64,000 nt of DNA from contig JAPEHQ010000010.1 of assembly GCA_027405735.1 (NCBI GenBank), forward strand, positions 1,116,001-1,180,000. Reading direction: 5' to 3'. A program made the position numbers and the translations under genes. Below, piece after piece: positions 10,187-23,715 of this stretch; within the stretch, counting starts at the first letter, position 1; every line of letters begins with the position of its first letter. Source of the DNA: Mucor racemosus (taxonomy: Eukaryota > Mucoromycota > Mucoromycetes > Mucorales > Mucoraceae). Under the pieces are notes generated by a model. It saw only the letters and a program-made list of their open reading frames with translations, was not told where the DNA came from and ran no database searches.

Positions 10187-11699
10187 ATGTTATTACCTCA
10201 TTAGATAATCTACTATTAACGTTATTCATTTATTGGGTTGATTTAACATCTGTTATTTAGATCCTTTACTTTTATGGGGCTTATACTGTATTGTACTGTT
10301 TGTACACTTTTTGATAATAATTCAATAAAATCACATTCTTTGGGCCGATATTAATAGAATAATGGGGTAAGAAATTTTATTTGGAAAAATATACAAAATG
10401 TGTAGCATATATTATACTGAATTCGTACCAATTTGGCAACTTTTGGATGAGCTTCAGCTAGATACAATACATTTACCTTTACAATTACTATAGATAATAC
10501 AAACATAGAGCATATTATTAGATATAAAAGTAGTCAGACAAGCCTTTAAGAGTGGATACACATGTACGTATTAAGAACAAAGCATTTCAAAATAAAGAGC
10601 TTTTTAGGATAATACCAGTGTATACCAGGCATCTACAAATTTATAAGTTGATAAGCAACACATTTTGATAAGATTCATTTTGCTCTTACCACTTTCAAAA
10701 AACTTGGGGGAGGGAATCAAGATATTTGTCAGAGAAGATACAGCAAGCGTAAAGACTAAATAATTATAAATTAGTTTATTTCAATATGAAGATGATACTG
10801 TAGTAAGCGAATATTTATTACCTGTAGACAGCATTTATATTGTTTGGCTAGTACAAATCAAGTCAGTTGCTATTCGTATAAAACAATACAAATTATTTAC
10901 CCATTGGATATTTTTTGAAGAAATTAAATTAACGATCAGGGTCCCGTGTTAGTTTCTAACTTAGTAAAAAATTTGTTAATAAATACTGTATGTATCGTAA
11001 CTATAATAGGATTCTATGAACAAAAGATCTTCATTAATGAGATGAAGACGATCTAATAATAAAATGGTGTAAGGATTATAATCAAAAGTAGAACCATTAT
11101 CATGCTTAATTTTTTGAGCTCTGACAAATTAAAAGATTCTAACTAAAAAAAAAAAATTAGGTTCACAGATTTTTTTGACTCATTTATAAACTCCTGAATG
11201 TGGTTTTAAAAAAAAAGTGTTTTTTTTTATTAGGAATTAAGTACGTGATCCACATTTTCGCCAATGGTCACTCTTCCAAAAAAAATGCCGAACAGTCTCT
11301 GACGCGGCAATCTAATAATATTTTCTAGCTGTAAATTTCTAAAAAAAATCATCGGACAGTCCGGACGCGGCTGTTTAAATACTCAGGCAGCTGTGATAAC
11401 ATGCAGGTATCGAAATCTCATACAAAAATTAGGATTGTACTCTATAAGTAATTATTCAAAGGCTTATTTTATATAAAGTATATAATAAAACATACAACAT
11501 TAGCCACTAATAACGGGATTTAAGTTGGAAAGTACACGATGGTACAACCGGATTCGAAAAAAGTCTACAAAATCATAAATTCTTAAGGATTTATAAAACA
11601 AGATATATTACTCTTCCTTGTACTCAAGCGCATGCCGGTATTTTTTATTCAAAAAGAGATTCCCATATAAACTGTTTTCATGTTTTTAAAAAAAGGAAA
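10187..11699. other. Intergenic; short imperfect direct repeat near 11276-11375
   Basis: AT-rich sequence with no gene. Two similar GC-richer blocks (GAACAGTCTCTGACGCGGC and CGGACAGTCCGGACGCGGC), each preceded by an A-run, lie about 64 bases apart. Confidence 0.4.
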
Positions 11700-11704
11700 C
11701 GAGC

Positions 11705-12254
11705 TGTTTAAATATACACAATGAATAACTAGAAAATAAAGTTAAAACTAGATATATTTATTGAATATATTGTAGGTAAAAAAGATAATGAATCCATCTC
11801 GAACAACATCAGAGTTCAGGGTATTTATATGTTTTGGAAGCGTGGATATAGAGTCTACAATACAAAGTGTATGAAAGGATGATTTCATCGTCTTGAGGAA
11901 CTAGTTGATTACAACATGATGATATAATAGGTTGGCCAGAGCAAGTTTTTTAGTAGGATACGACCAAGTTAAGTATATAGGATGTTCATGCTTGATTAAC
12001 TCTAGACAGTAAATGTTTATACAAATGGAATAGCTGAATTCCATTCCCGGGAACGAGTTCATGATTGGCTCACTTCAGGATCTCAGGCTACACCATTTCA
12101 TCATAAACTACATGTAACATAACTAAATGAAATAAAATTGGCATACATCATTATCACCTCATACTCATCATTCTATGCTAAGAATCATGTCTAAATAACC
12201 CTTTGAGCACTTCTACTAGTAATACATGTACCCAGTCTAGTCTATGTCTAAACA
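11705..12254 (+). mobile_element. Solo LTR, 550 bases, with CGAGC target duplication
   Basis: It begins TGTTTAAATA and ends GTCTAAACA (inverted TGTTTA/TAAACA). CGAGC flanks it at 11700-11704 and 12255-12259, a perfect 5-base duplication. A second, older copy in the same orientation is at 21225-21773. No internal coding region is present. Confidence 0.88.
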
Positions 12255-12497
12255 CGAGCATTTTGGAATTTCAGAGAAAATTTCATTTTTTAAAAATTTA
12301 CCAAGAGGCAAGCAAATTTTTTATTATTTTTTGATAGCTGACAGCATTTACTCTACTACTAAAAAAAAATATGGACGTATTGCCTGCAGGGAAAACGAAG
12401 TAATACGAATTTAAGTTAAAGTGAACGATGCCACGCCGCGCGCCAAATTTTTAACAATGGATACATAAATTAAAATTAAGTTTAATAAAACATCTGT

Positions 12498-12569
12498 GGT
12501 TTCTTGGTTTAGTGGTATAATTCTCGCTTAGGGTGCGAGAGGTCCCGGGTTCGATTCCCGGAGAAGCCC
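12498..12569 (+). tRNA. tRNA-Pro (anticodon AGG)
   Basis: The acceptor stem GGTTTCT pairs with AGAAGCC. The D arm has the A-box pattern TTTAGTGGTATAATT, the anticodon stem CTCGC/GCGAG encloses TTAGGGT with anticodon AGG, and the T arm GGTTCGATTCC is the B box. No intron. It is followed directly by a T-run that would end RNA polymerase III transcription. Confidence 0.95.
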
Positions 12570-12575
12570 TTTTTT
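12570..12575 (+). terminator. RNA polymerase III terminator of tRNA-Pro
   Basis: Six consecutive T residues begin right after the discriminator base of tRNA-Pro. Confidence 0.8.
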
Positions 12576-12949
12576 GCTCGATCCCAAAAAAGAAGTGCGC
12601 GTAGACCTTGTTCTTTGTTTTTGGCTTTCTGATTAGTGTCGAGATAATAATAATGTAATGAGACAAATACAGTTATAAGTTAAAAGACGATGTTTATTAA
12701 GTTTGACATTTAAGATCTAATATTTATACTATTATTACTGTGTAACAAAAGAGTTAAAACTTCTACGACATTAGTATTTTTTTTTTGGAAATCGCATAAA
12801 ATACGGGTTGAGATATGGAGAAGCTAGAATCTAATTTAAGAGGCTGTTACTTGAGCTGTTGTCTCTAAATCCATCGTCGTCATAATCGTAGATCATCTTG
12901 TTTCGGTTTATCTAGCCCGTTTTTACAAGTAATATATATATAATGCAGC

Positions 12950-12973
12950 AAAAAAAAAAAAAAAAAAAAAAAA
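12950..12973. repeat. Poly(A) tract
   Basis: About 24 A residues in a row in an otherwise unremarkable intergenic stretch. Confidence 0.8.
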
Positions 12974-13039
12974 GAGTATACGAATTAAAGCTGTTTCATC
13001 TAGATCGAGTTTCATCACATACAACCTCATCTTTAAAAG

Positions 13040-13600
13040 ATGGGAGGTTTTTTTTTTAAAAAAAAAAATTGTTCATTGATTGATCCGTGTACGACAAGAG
13101 TAAAAGGTCTCGCCGAAGAGGTGGATGCAATAAATGATAACATATAAAGATAAAGATATAATGGATAACTAATATAAGAATAGATAATACGATATAAAAT
13201 GGCCCATACCAAGACGAAAAGCTTTACAGGAGGGAATGACACTGATCCTCAGCAATTCGTTGATGAATTTGCTTGCAGATAGTGGCCAATATCGCTGTAG
13301 AAAGAATTGGGGTTTTGTCGAATACAAATCGCATTTGCGCTAGCCAGATTTGTGAGATAGTGATGAATAGGATCATGTATGGCTGGATATCCTTGATTTG
13401 GCAGTACCAAATGTTGGAGAAATCCAAAGACATGAGAGCCTCCTTAACATCGGCAATGGAGGTGGTAGGCCAGAGAAACTCAAAGATAATGCCCTGCTAT
13501 ATCTTTTCCTTCTTAGGGCAGAAGAAGAGGACATGATCGGCAGAATCAATAGAGAGTAAGCATACAGAACACTATGGAGAATCAAATATCCGTGGCATAA
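13040..13600 (-). pseudogene. Dead LINE (non-LTR retrotransposon) C-terminal fragment
   Basis: Read on the minus strand, one frame gives CSVCLLSIDSADHVLFFCP, a Cys-X2-Cys...His-X4-Cys zinc-binding pattern typical of the extreme C-terminus of LINE reverse-transcriptase ORFs (zf-RVT type). About 100 more residues follow to a stop at 13224. The frame is broken by two TAG codons, one just before the first Cys and one after KKEKI where Trp is expected in the family, so it is inactive. Downstream on the minus strand (to about 13040) is a probable 3' region, and a related piece is at 49645-49705. The family assignment rests on motif recognition. Confidence 0.6.
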
Positions 13601-14321
13601 GATGGGTTGAAAGGTTGATTTTTTTCATTGAAAACTGCAAAAAAGCTATTATGCTGCTGCTGCATTCCCAATCTCAATTTCCGTAATTTGCGACCCTATG
13701 TGCTCTCAAGATGGTATGATTTTCAAATATATAAAATCAGAGGTTAGTACTAATGAAGAAGCTTCGGCTTGGTAACGGAAATCTTGCTAGGTTTACTTGC
13801 TATATGATTTGTCCAAGACATGATTTAGTCGAAGTCTATTAAAAATTTAGGACACAATAATGACGAGAAATTTACATTTCAACTTGTATGTATTTGTCTG
13901 ATTATGAGTTTCCAGAGTCGGAGGTCTTGATTAGAAAAAAGTGAATAAAAGAAGTAGCAGGGGCAATATAATGCTATTTGTACGAATTCAGGACAATAGA
14001 CTTTCGAATGTAAAAATAAAAAACAAAATATATCACAAAAAGAATCTATAGAGGTTTACTGTGTGAATTCAAGCAGTTATTTCCTGTTTTATTTTGTAAA
14101 TGCTGGTTAAATCCTTTGAGACTGAGCCCAACTTTTTATCAAAAGATATAATTGGCGCCTTGATTTGAAGCCAAAGGTGTGCCTATAATCTCTTTCATGA
14201 ATGGTAGGATACGGGAAATGAACGTTTTCCCGCATATTCATAGGTTAAATCTAGCTAATTCATTTCTTTTTTCATTCTCTCTCTTCTCTTTTGCTCACTA
14301 TTTTTGAGATATAAAAATATA
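13601..14321. other. Intergenic; promoter side of the epimerase gene
   Basis: No gene seen. The last 60 bases before the ATG at 14322 are a CT-rich tract (TTCATTCTCTCTCTTCTC), common upstream of fungal coding starts. Confidence 0.5.
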
Positions 14322-15494
<1,173 letters not shown>

Positions 15495-15871
15495 GTGAAA
15501 AACCAAATCAGTGTTTTTTTATGCATAATTCTTAAATAAACTCTTCAAGTCTTTTTCATGAAATCATGGACACTTTTTCCCTTAGATTGTTTCTAAACAT
15601 TATACTTAATTATAGAACTCAACAAGAAAATGAAATTGCGTTTATTTTCAATTATATATTATGTTTGATTGACAAAAAACTACATTCAGTTCTGGTGTGG
15701 TACAATATCATTGGATAATATTATGATGGGGATTCAAAGGAGACAAAGATGTGCGTCCTTTTGAGTCGCATTTCTAGTGAACAAGAGTTCTCCAGCTTTT
15801 GATTTCCTCTTTTCTCTCTTTTCCCTCTTATATATTCTACATTTTACATTTTTTAAAGAAAGAAACAAAAT

Positions 15872-16770
15872 ATGTCTGGTATCAAAGAACAAGTAGAAGA
15901 ATTCAGTAGACAATTTGAAGATGTCCTTGATAAAGTGGGCCAACCTTTGAAACCATATATTCCAGCCATGTCAAGACTTCTCATTGTCGCTACTTTCCTC
16001 GAAGATTCCATGCGTATTATGATGCAATGGGAGGACCAACTCACTTTTATGGAGCAAAGTAGACATTTTCCCTCTGGTTTAAGTCATCTTTTCCTTGGTT
16101 TAAATGTAATTGTAAGTATATAAAGGACCATTGGATAGAATTTTTTTTACGTGTTGGGAAAATATAATTAATATGAAAATAGGTTATGGTTGCAGCTTCT
16201 ATTGGAATTGTTATCAAGAAGCAACAAACTTATGCTATTTATGGTCTTATGGGAGTTATTGTTGCTCAGGCATTTGGCTATGGTTTGATTTTTGATATGT
16301 CTTTCTTTTTACGTAACTTATCAGTGATGGGCGGTTTGATGATGGTTTTATCCGAAACCATGATTAAACGTAAGCAAATGTTTGCTGCTCTTCCTCAAAT
16401 CTCAGAGACTAACCGTCGTATGTATTTACAATTGGCTGGTCGTATCCTTTTGATTTTCCTCTTTATTGGATCTGCTTTCCATGGAGATTGGTCTATTATG
16501 CGTATCGCCGTTTCTGTTCTTGGTTTAACTGCATGTGTTATGGTTGCAGTTGGTTTCAAGGCAAAGTGGTCTGCCATGTTTTTGGTTCTTTTCTTATCTG
16601 TTCTTAATGTATTTGTCAATAACTTTTGGTCAGTTCAACACAGTTATTATAAGCGTGATTTCTTGAGATATGATTTCTTTCAATCTTTAAGTACAGTTGG
16701 TGGATTCCTATTGTTGGTTAGTACTGGACCTGGTGGTTTGAGTTATGATGAAAAGAAGAAGGAATACTAG
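15872..16770 (+). CDS. ERV29: SURF4/Erv29-type ER cargo receptor
   Basis: Two exons (15872-16111 and 16183-16770) give 275 residues, close to the usual 270-310 of the family. The protein is a multi-spanning membrane protein that cycles between ER and Golgi and packs soluble secretory cargo into COPII vesicles. Visible support is the N-terminal EFSRQFEDVLDKVGQPLKPYIP region, repeated hydrophobic segments, the VNNFW...RDFLRYDFFQ block, the GGFLLLVSTGPGGLS end and the C-terminal KKEY, a KKXX COPI retrieval signal. The 71-base intron follows NVI and has clean GT-AG borders. A cargo receptor is general secretory machinery and no special link to the secreted-protein cluster should be assumed. Confidence 0.93.
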
Positions 16771-17698
16771 AGATTAAATTTACAAAACAAAACACAGGTT
16801 GTTGAATTCCCCCCCCCGTCCCTTCCATGCTTTTATTTTATAAAAAAATCACAACATATTCATGTAAATCCAAAATATATTTTACGTTTTTTTCCTTCAT
16901 TCCTCTATATATAAAATAAAACAAATACTTTTTTTTGGCTCGTATTAACCTTGTATCAAAAAAGTCCAGTAACTATGATTATCCGAATTCCGCTTACAAT
17001 TATGGTTTCCATGTACAGAAACTGATGATAGCCTTGTATTTTCGGGGGCACGTGTAAATCGCATTATATTATTATTTCTAATTCAACGGCCACGAAACAT
17101 ACATTTTTGTTGATTTGGGCACTGATAAAGTACATTTGTGTAATTCATTACATATAGTGAAACATACTTGATAATCCTTTTATTGAATAATAATCAGTTT
17201 AGCATATTGCAAAGGATTGCGTATAATGCAAATCACTAATCTCGTGATACCTAAAAAAGAAAAAAAAAAAAAAAGTACATGATTTTCCCATGTACATCAA
17301 TTGTATTTTTCTTGCAGAAAAAAATGAATCGCAGAATAATTGACCAAGTTTATGTCCATTAAAATGTGGCTCAAACCAATATTAAAATGTTGGTTTTTTT
17401 GATTTAAAATACAATGGTGCTTCGTGTTACTCAAATTTGTTGTAATAGTTCCGTGAATTATTATTGAAGCTAATAAATGTGTAGTGTAGTAATGCATCCT
17501 CCGTCAATGTTAGTAATATCATCAAGTATTAATCAATACAAACATAAACTGCTATCTGATCTGGAGAAAACGATCAACTGAGACTGTTACAGGAAAATTA
17601 TGACATTACTTCGTTCTTTCACAGGGGGATGGAGGACACAGTGAAAATTTGATTTTACAACTTTTTATCACTTGACGCGAAAAGGCTGAACGAGCACG
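16771..17698. other. Intergenic, no gene seen
   Basis: AT-rich sequence between SURF4 and the PAS gene, with a C9 run at 16810 and an A-run near 17260. Short open frames show no protein-like pattern. Confidence 0.5.
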
Positions 17699-18508
17699 AT
17701 GAGCGATAATTGGATTACTATATGGGATAACACAGCAGAGGCAAATATTGTATATGTGTCTGAAAGTATAACACCATTGGCAGGTTGGGAACCTGAAGAT
17801 ATTATCGGTCAAGAGGGATTTGAGCTATTTCATCCAGGAGATCGTGCCAGTTTACATAAAGTTCATTTGACAAATGTTTATAACGAGAGAATGTCATCCA
17901 TGGTATCCTATCGTTATCTCACCAAAAGTGGATCATACATTCGATTAGAAACCATTATCCATTATTGTCACGACGTCCTTATCGGTAGCAACTTTTTGTA
18001 TGATGAAAACTCTTTGGAGCATAAACTACGCGCAAATACTGTGGATGAAGTCTTTATATGTCAACCTGATGGTACATTGGAAGTTGCAGGTTTATGGAAT
18101 GATCAAAAGTCAAATACAAAGGAAAAACTGGACAAGGATAAAGTTTGGAAGGATAGCCGCATTATTCTATCTCAAGAACGTCGATTTTGTTTAATTCTAA
18201 ACAGATTCACTGATGCGCTAAATATTGTCTTTGCTTCGAGAATGGCAACAGAGCTGGTAGCTTTGGATGTCGTGAGTGCTATAGGTACATCGTTTTTTGA
18301 ATATGTGAAAGAAAAAGATGCACAATACTTGGATTCACAGATTAGTTTGGCCAGAAAGCAAAATATGGTCGTAAGACTTCGATTTGACTGGATTATCAAT
18401 CATGAAAATAATATCTCTGAACCTGTGGAAGCTATTGTCAGTAGTACTGATGATGGCATTGTCATGGTGACAAGATTAGCTCCACGTATGTTAATGAATA
18501 CACAATAA
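17699..18508 (+). CDS. Two-PAS-domain sensor-like protein without output domain
   Basis: A single exon of 269 residues. Residues about 8-100 look like a PAS fold (IVYVSESITPLAGWEPEDIIG, FHPGDR, YRYLTKSGSYIRLET). Residues about 160-250 look like a second, more diverged PAS domain (FTDALNIVFASRMATELV, RLRFDWI). The Cys-containing GRNCRFLQ motif of flavin-binding LOV domains is absent, and no GATA zinc finger, kinase or helix-loop-helix follows. It may act by pairing with another PAS protein, as in white-collar-type or other regulators; that role is inference. ATG 17699 gives the start directly before the PAS region. No intron is needed. Confidence 0.8.
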   Translation: MSDNWITIWDNTAEANIVYVSESITPLAGWEPEDIIGQEGFELFHPGDRASLHKVHLTNVYNERMSSMVSYRYLTKSGSYIRLETIIHYCHDVLIGSNFLYDENSLEHKLRANTVDEVFICQPDGTLEVAGLWNDQKSNTKEKLDKDKVWKDSRIILSQERRFCLILNRFTDALNIVFASRMATELVALDVVSAIGTSFFEYVKEKDAQYLDSQISLARKQNMVVRLRFDWIINHENNISEPVEAIVSSTDDGIVMVTRLAPRMLMNTQ

Positions 18509-19639
18509 TCAAGTGGCATCGTTTTTGTCATTCTTACTTTTTAGTACCATGTAATGAAATCAGATTCAACGTAATTTATTTATACCAAATGTAATAAAAT
18601 CCAAGAAATCTATATAAAGCAAAATTGCCTTGAATAATAGGAGTGTATAATCCTCTTTTTTCGTTCGAAAAAATGTGTATCTGATTCGACTCAAAGTGGT
18701 TGAACAAAAAACCCTGATTTCAGTACATTTAGCAAAGCAGATTGATAGTAGGACCAAGGATTTATGTATTTTTGGCTCTGCCTCAAAATATACAGGTTTG
18801 GAAAGAATTCACTATTAACAAATCTATCGACATTACATTAAAACTGCTTTTCTCCTTCCTCGGTAGCAGTTGGTAAGCTAATGAAGCGCCTCGGTCAAAC
18901 TTTTTGTTTTACTTTTAGTTATCATGTACCTCACATACAACCTATTTACCTGAAAATTATACCTTTCTAAAAATTATTAGGCATACTTTTTATTCAGAAT
19001 TGCACAAATCTGGTTATTTTGTTATTAGTTTTATAAATTATAATTTATCAAATTGAAACTATTAGTGAACAGCTTTGAGAGCTACCATCGTTTAGCATTG
19101 TTCCTTGTAAATTATCTTTTTCACATCACATAATGTCAAAATATACAAAAATCGTTAAATTTTAATTTTAATATCTATCAATTTTGAAGGTTTTTTAACC
19201 GTAATATACCAAATTAAGGCAGAATTTATACGATAATGGTATCTGAGCTAATTTCAAAAGTGGCTGAATAAAGCTGACATAGCATCTGAAAATATAAAAT
19301 TTCCTAGTTAGTAGGTCGTTGTAGTTAATCAAACAGACAGAGCCGAGCTTTTTTTATGTCATATTTCTTAGCATAATAATATGTACCAAATGTTTAGCTT
19401 TTATTTGTACAATTTCAGTTGATTCTAGCCGTATTTCTGATGGAGTTATGATATATTATATATACTTACAGGAATAATTTGAAAATATGCAAATCACAAG
19501 CCAGTAATAAAAGGTCTCAATATCTGAAAAAGCATTAGATAAGGCAAATACACAAATAAATTTTAAGCATCTCAATTAAGTCATTAAATTCCGGGGTTTT
19601 AATTGCACTCTGCACGCAGTACAGCATGACACATACAGT
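18509..19639. other. Intergenic, no gene seen
   Basis: AT-rich sequence with no recognisable gene or clear repeat boundary. Confidence 0.45.
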
Positions 19640-20190
19640 AGCTTTCTAACGAGCAAAAAAAAGTGGGCGTTTAATCCCTACAATTTAACTGCCAAATTAA
19701 TGGAATATTAAAATCTTTATTCTAAATACTGTTAAAGCTAGTGATATTAAACGAGCCGAGCCTTTTTTATGCAGCCGAGCTTTTCTCAAGGCTCGTTAAA
19801 GTTAGACGAGCTTACAAAAAAGCTCGTTCAACCTCGACGAGCTTTTTTTTGCGCGTGACTAGGGCTCGTTTACCCCAAACGAGCTTTTTTATGCAGCGAC
19901 TAAAACTCATCATCTCAATGCGAGCTTTATTTTACCTTTCCAGTGACAAATATCTAAAGTAAAGCAAACTTATGAATGTCAATTGACAATTATCTAAAGT
20001 AATAATGTCATAGCATTTACTAATTATTATTTAAATTTGAACTTTTTGAAAAGAAGTCAAAAGCTCGTCTTTCTCAAACGAGCTTTTTAAAAAAAAGTCA
20101 AAAACTCGTCTTTGTCAAACGAGCTTTTATTAAAGCTCGGCTCGTTGTGGCGAGCTTTGGTCAAGCTCGTCCTAGGCTCGGCTCGTCTTT
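19640..20190. repeat. Array of ACGAGC/GCTCGT words (repeat C, copy 1)
   Basis: Between 19751 and 20190 the words ACGAGCTTTT, AAAGCTCGT and GGCTCGGCTCGT recur many times on both strands, so the tract can fold on itself repeatedly. 19640-19740 resembles 50545-50640, and part of 19870-19990 returns in inverse orientation at 52130-52260. No coding frame is convincing; the open frame at 19741-19962 simply runs through the array. Confidence 0.65.
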
Positions 20191-21224
20191 TATACTTAGT
20201 TAAAGCTGCAAAATATATTTTTGAACTTTCCTCTAGTTTGGATCAATATTAGTTGATTATGAGCATTTTTTAAGCAGAAAAAGACAGCTTTTTTGTTAAA
20301 AACTGTATTATAACTGTCATGAATCTGTCAAGCTTAATCTATTATTATACTACTATCTTAAACTTATCACACATTATTACCTTATCCGAATTGCATATCA
20401 ATCTCCAGCTTATGCAAGACATTCTATTACTACCCGCACTGCGGCACAACCAATGACCACATTACAATATCAACTTACTCGCATTCAAGTTATAGGGTAA
20501 TTCAGTAACACTGTGTCCCTGAAGTCTAGTTCATGAAGGGAACTAGACTCTTGAATAATTTAGTATAAATAACCATCTTATTTTCATAATTCCTTTTATT
20601 TCTTCGTCAGTTCTCCTCATCATTTTCCTTATTATATATTCTGAAATAAACTTTAACATAACAAATAAGTCTTTGTCTGTGTCTCTTGCCCCTTATATAA
20701 TATAACCCTGATAATAACCCTTCAAAAACAGCTGTTAGCTAATGAAATCAAAATTTGTTATTCGTATATCTACTGCAAATTAAAAGCAACTTCAAAATTC
20801 GATTTTGAACTTTTATGATCTATGAAAATTACAATATAGAAAATATAGAAAATCTTTGACAGATTTAGCAAGCTCCATCGTTCAGTAACTAACTTGTGTT
20901 ATCCAGGAACTAGCAACGAAACATAACGTATAGCAATATTATCTTTGAAACATAACATATTATATCTATACATATTCATGTATAAGTAATAATTTCTATT
21001 GTCATATCTAATGGATCACTATCCATTAAATCTTTTATCATATAAACCCAATAGCTATTTAAGCCCATATTCAATTTATCTGAATAAATGGCGCTTTTTA
21101 CGTTGACTTTAATTATATAAATTCTTGATAAATCACATATTTGACGAAAACTGGTGAGTTTTACTGGCCTTAGTATGTATAATAGCAGGTAACCAACTTG
21201 TCCAGTGTTACAACAGGAGATTAT
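20191..21224. other. Intergenic; repeat fragment and possible LTR-like piece
   Basis: 20720-20830 resembles 50752-50860 (shared CTTCAAAAACAGCTGTT). The stretch 20511-20661 starts TGTCCCTGAAG, has a TATAAATA and an AATAAA, and reaches ACATAACA, which resembles a short solo LTR. No target duplication was found, so it is not called separately. Confidence 0.35.
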
Positions 21225-21773
21225 AGTTTAATATACACAATAATAAATAAGTAGAAAATAAAGTAAAAACTGGATATATTTATTGAGCATATTGTAGGTA
21301 AAAAAGATAATGATCCGTTTCAAAAGACATCAGGATTCAGGGTATTTATATGTTTTGGAAGCGCAGATATAGTGTCTACAATATAGAGTGTATGAAAGAA
21401 TGATATCATAGTCTTGAGGAACTAGTTGGTTACAGCATGATGATATAATAGATTGGCCAGAGCAAGTTTAGTAGGATACGACCAAGTTAAGTATATAGGA
21501 TGTTCATGCTTGATTAACTTTAGACAGTGAATGTTTATACAAATGGAATAGCTGAATTCCATTCCCAGGAACGAGTTCATGATTGGCTCACTTCAGGATC
21601 TCAGGCTACATCATTTCATCATAGACTACATGTAACATAACTAAATGAAATAAAATTGGCATACATCATTATCACCTCATACTCATCATTCTATGCTAAG
21701 AATCATGTCTAAATAACCCTTTGAGCACTTCTACTAGTAATACATGTACCCAGTCTAGTCTATGTCCTAAACA
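21225..21773 (+). mobile_element. Solo LTR, older second copy of the 550-base family
   Basis: Same family and orientation as 11705-12254, with long identical stretches (for example GAATTCCATTCCC and ACTTCTACTAGTAATACATG). The left terminus has lost its TG (AGTTTAATATACACA), the right end TAAACA is kept, and no target duplication is seen, consistent with greater age. Confidence 0.8.
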
Positions 21774-22005
21774 ATTTTAAAAAAAACTAAACTGGATCTG
21801 GTAGAGATCAATGAGACCAATGACATGAATGTAAAAAAAAAATACTACCCAATTAAACGAATATATTGAAATCAACTACAAAAATGTCAAAAAAAAGAAG
21901 AGAAAAAAAGTGCTCAGAATGTTTTCAAACTCAGATATATTATAAAGCGTCTTAAAAGAAGTAAGTTTTATTATTAAAATTCATTAGAATATATGATTAA
22001 TAGTT

Positions 22006-22227
22006 ATGTGTACCCCTCAAACGCTTGCATCAATTCATACTAATTGCAATAAGGGACTGTTTAATTTTTGTCTAGAAAATCGCTCAAAACTGCGATTTCT
22101 GCATGAGGGTTGGGGTCAAAAAACAAGGGTACACCTTGATATCTTTATTACTCCATCAAAAATTGGTATTTTTAAAAGATCTAAAAATAAACTCATAAAT
22201 ACTGCTGCTAACTATTATTCTCACTAA
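22006..22227 (+). pseudogene. Reading-frame remnant in repeat copy X, shared with copy Y
   Basis: A 73-residue open frame. From residue 24 it reads LENRSKLRFLHEGWGQ and then LDIFITPSK, against LENHSKPRFLDEGWGQ and LDIFITPSK in the frame at 53233-53436 in copy Y. The shared protein phrase suggests both derive from a once-coding element. I do not recognise the domain. Start and end are not those of a functional gene. Confidence 0.4.
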
Positions 22228-22614
22228 ATTGTCATTCTACTTCAACAGCTTACTGAAGACTTATTGATGATTTATGCGTTTTTTGTGCGTTTTATGGACT
22301 AAATTCTTTGAAATTTTATTTTAGCTTTATTTAATTCATCCAATAATATACCTATAATATAGACAAAAAGCTTTAGTTATTATCACAACTAATGTTCATT
22401 TAATAAGATCAATAGTTATGCTTGGTTTTCTGACATCCCTCTAATTTTTTAAATGGCTATATCTCCGCACAAAAGATAGATAAAAATATATAAGTAGAAC
22501 CATTTTTATCACAGGGTTACTTTGTATTATAATCTATTTTTATCTCAGTATAGAAAAAAATTATGCAAAAAAAGTTGGAGATCAGATTTTTTTCCAAAAA
22601 ATCCATTTTACCTT

Positions 22615-22740
22615 ATGGAGTGTAACTTTTGTATTCATGGAGTGTAACCTCTGTATTCATGGAGTGTAACCTTTGTATTTATGGAGTGTACCTTTTACAT
22701 TCATGGAGTGTAACTTTTGCATTCATCGAATGTAATTTTT
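22615..22740 (+). repeat. 22-base minisatellite (five to six units)
   Basis: Units begin ATGGAGTGTAAC at 22615, 22637, 22659, 22681 and 22703, with a degraded sixth unit near 22725. The period is exactly 22 bases. Three units of the same repeat occur in copy Y at 53751-53815. Confidence 0.9.
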
Positions 22741-23204
22741 TTCTTTTTTACACGCTTTTGAGGATACTTCCACGGAAGATTAATATTTTGAAACCTACTG
22801 CAAAAAATAAAAGAAAGGAAATAATTAAAAAAAAATCAATGCTTGAAATATTCTAATAATCAAAATATCTCAAAACAAGTTTCATTATAAGAAATTGTCA
22901 GTATAGCTTAATTTTTTGCAGGGATATAAATCTTAAATTCTTTGATTTTTAGCAGCGAGTTAGCAGTAAAATTAGAATTATTCGCACTAAAAATATTATA
23001 TCAACTGCTAGAGAGAGGATATTTCTCAAAACGCGTTTTTGAACTAAAGTTGATCTCAGGTACAGTATATTGACATACGTTTTTATTTGATGTTATTTAG
23101 TGAAAGAGAAATCTTGGCAGGAATAAAAGATCGGGCAGAACTTTTAAAGAGAAAACATTGAATTTTGCGCGTTCTTGAGTTTTTTGAAAGATTATTTTTA
23201 TATT

Positions 23205-23715
23205 TTCAGGTTGATAAATAATAATACTTAAAAAAAGAATGAAATTAAAGGAGAATGAGTAATGAAGAATCAGTTCTTCAGTTTTATAATAAAAACAAGA
23301 TATTATTTATTTAGATATAAAAGTATGGCCTTTTATATTGATTTAACATTGAGATCCTGAGATGTAATTTAAGGCACTATTGAATCATTAGGACTGTATA
23401 ATAGTAACCTATGAATTGAAATGGATTAACAATCATAATTTAACCGTTCTTGCAGAGCTTGTGAGTTGCCTTGTTTCAATGCTGCGCTAAATGTACTTGG
23501 ATGTTGATTTGATAGCTACTTGATTGATTAACCGCTGGGATGAAATAATATGGTGCCATAATTGAGGTCCAAGCGTTCTTGATAATTACTTGATTAAACT
23601 TAGTACGACGCTAGGAGCTTCTTATATCCGACATCAAGACTTTGCACTTCAATACATGTCGTAGTCAATAGATTATAAGATGTATTGATACTGTAGAAGG
23701 TGATAACATATGGCA
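23205..23715 (+). repeat. Dispersed repeat Z, copy 2
   Basis: Direct-orientation relative of 2670-3185. It begins right after repeat X ends. No intact coding frame. Confidence 0.7.

Larger units (their letters stand above)
21780..23195 (+). repeat. Dispersed repeat X/Y family, copy X
   Basis: About 1.4 kb that runs in parallel with 52790-54250. Shared features in the same order are a TACT(A)CCCAATT-type block, a conserved reading-frame remnant (22006-22227 here), AAGTTGGAGATC, a 22-base minisatellite and an A-rich 3' part. It looks like a decayed mobile element of unknown class. Confidence 0.7.
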
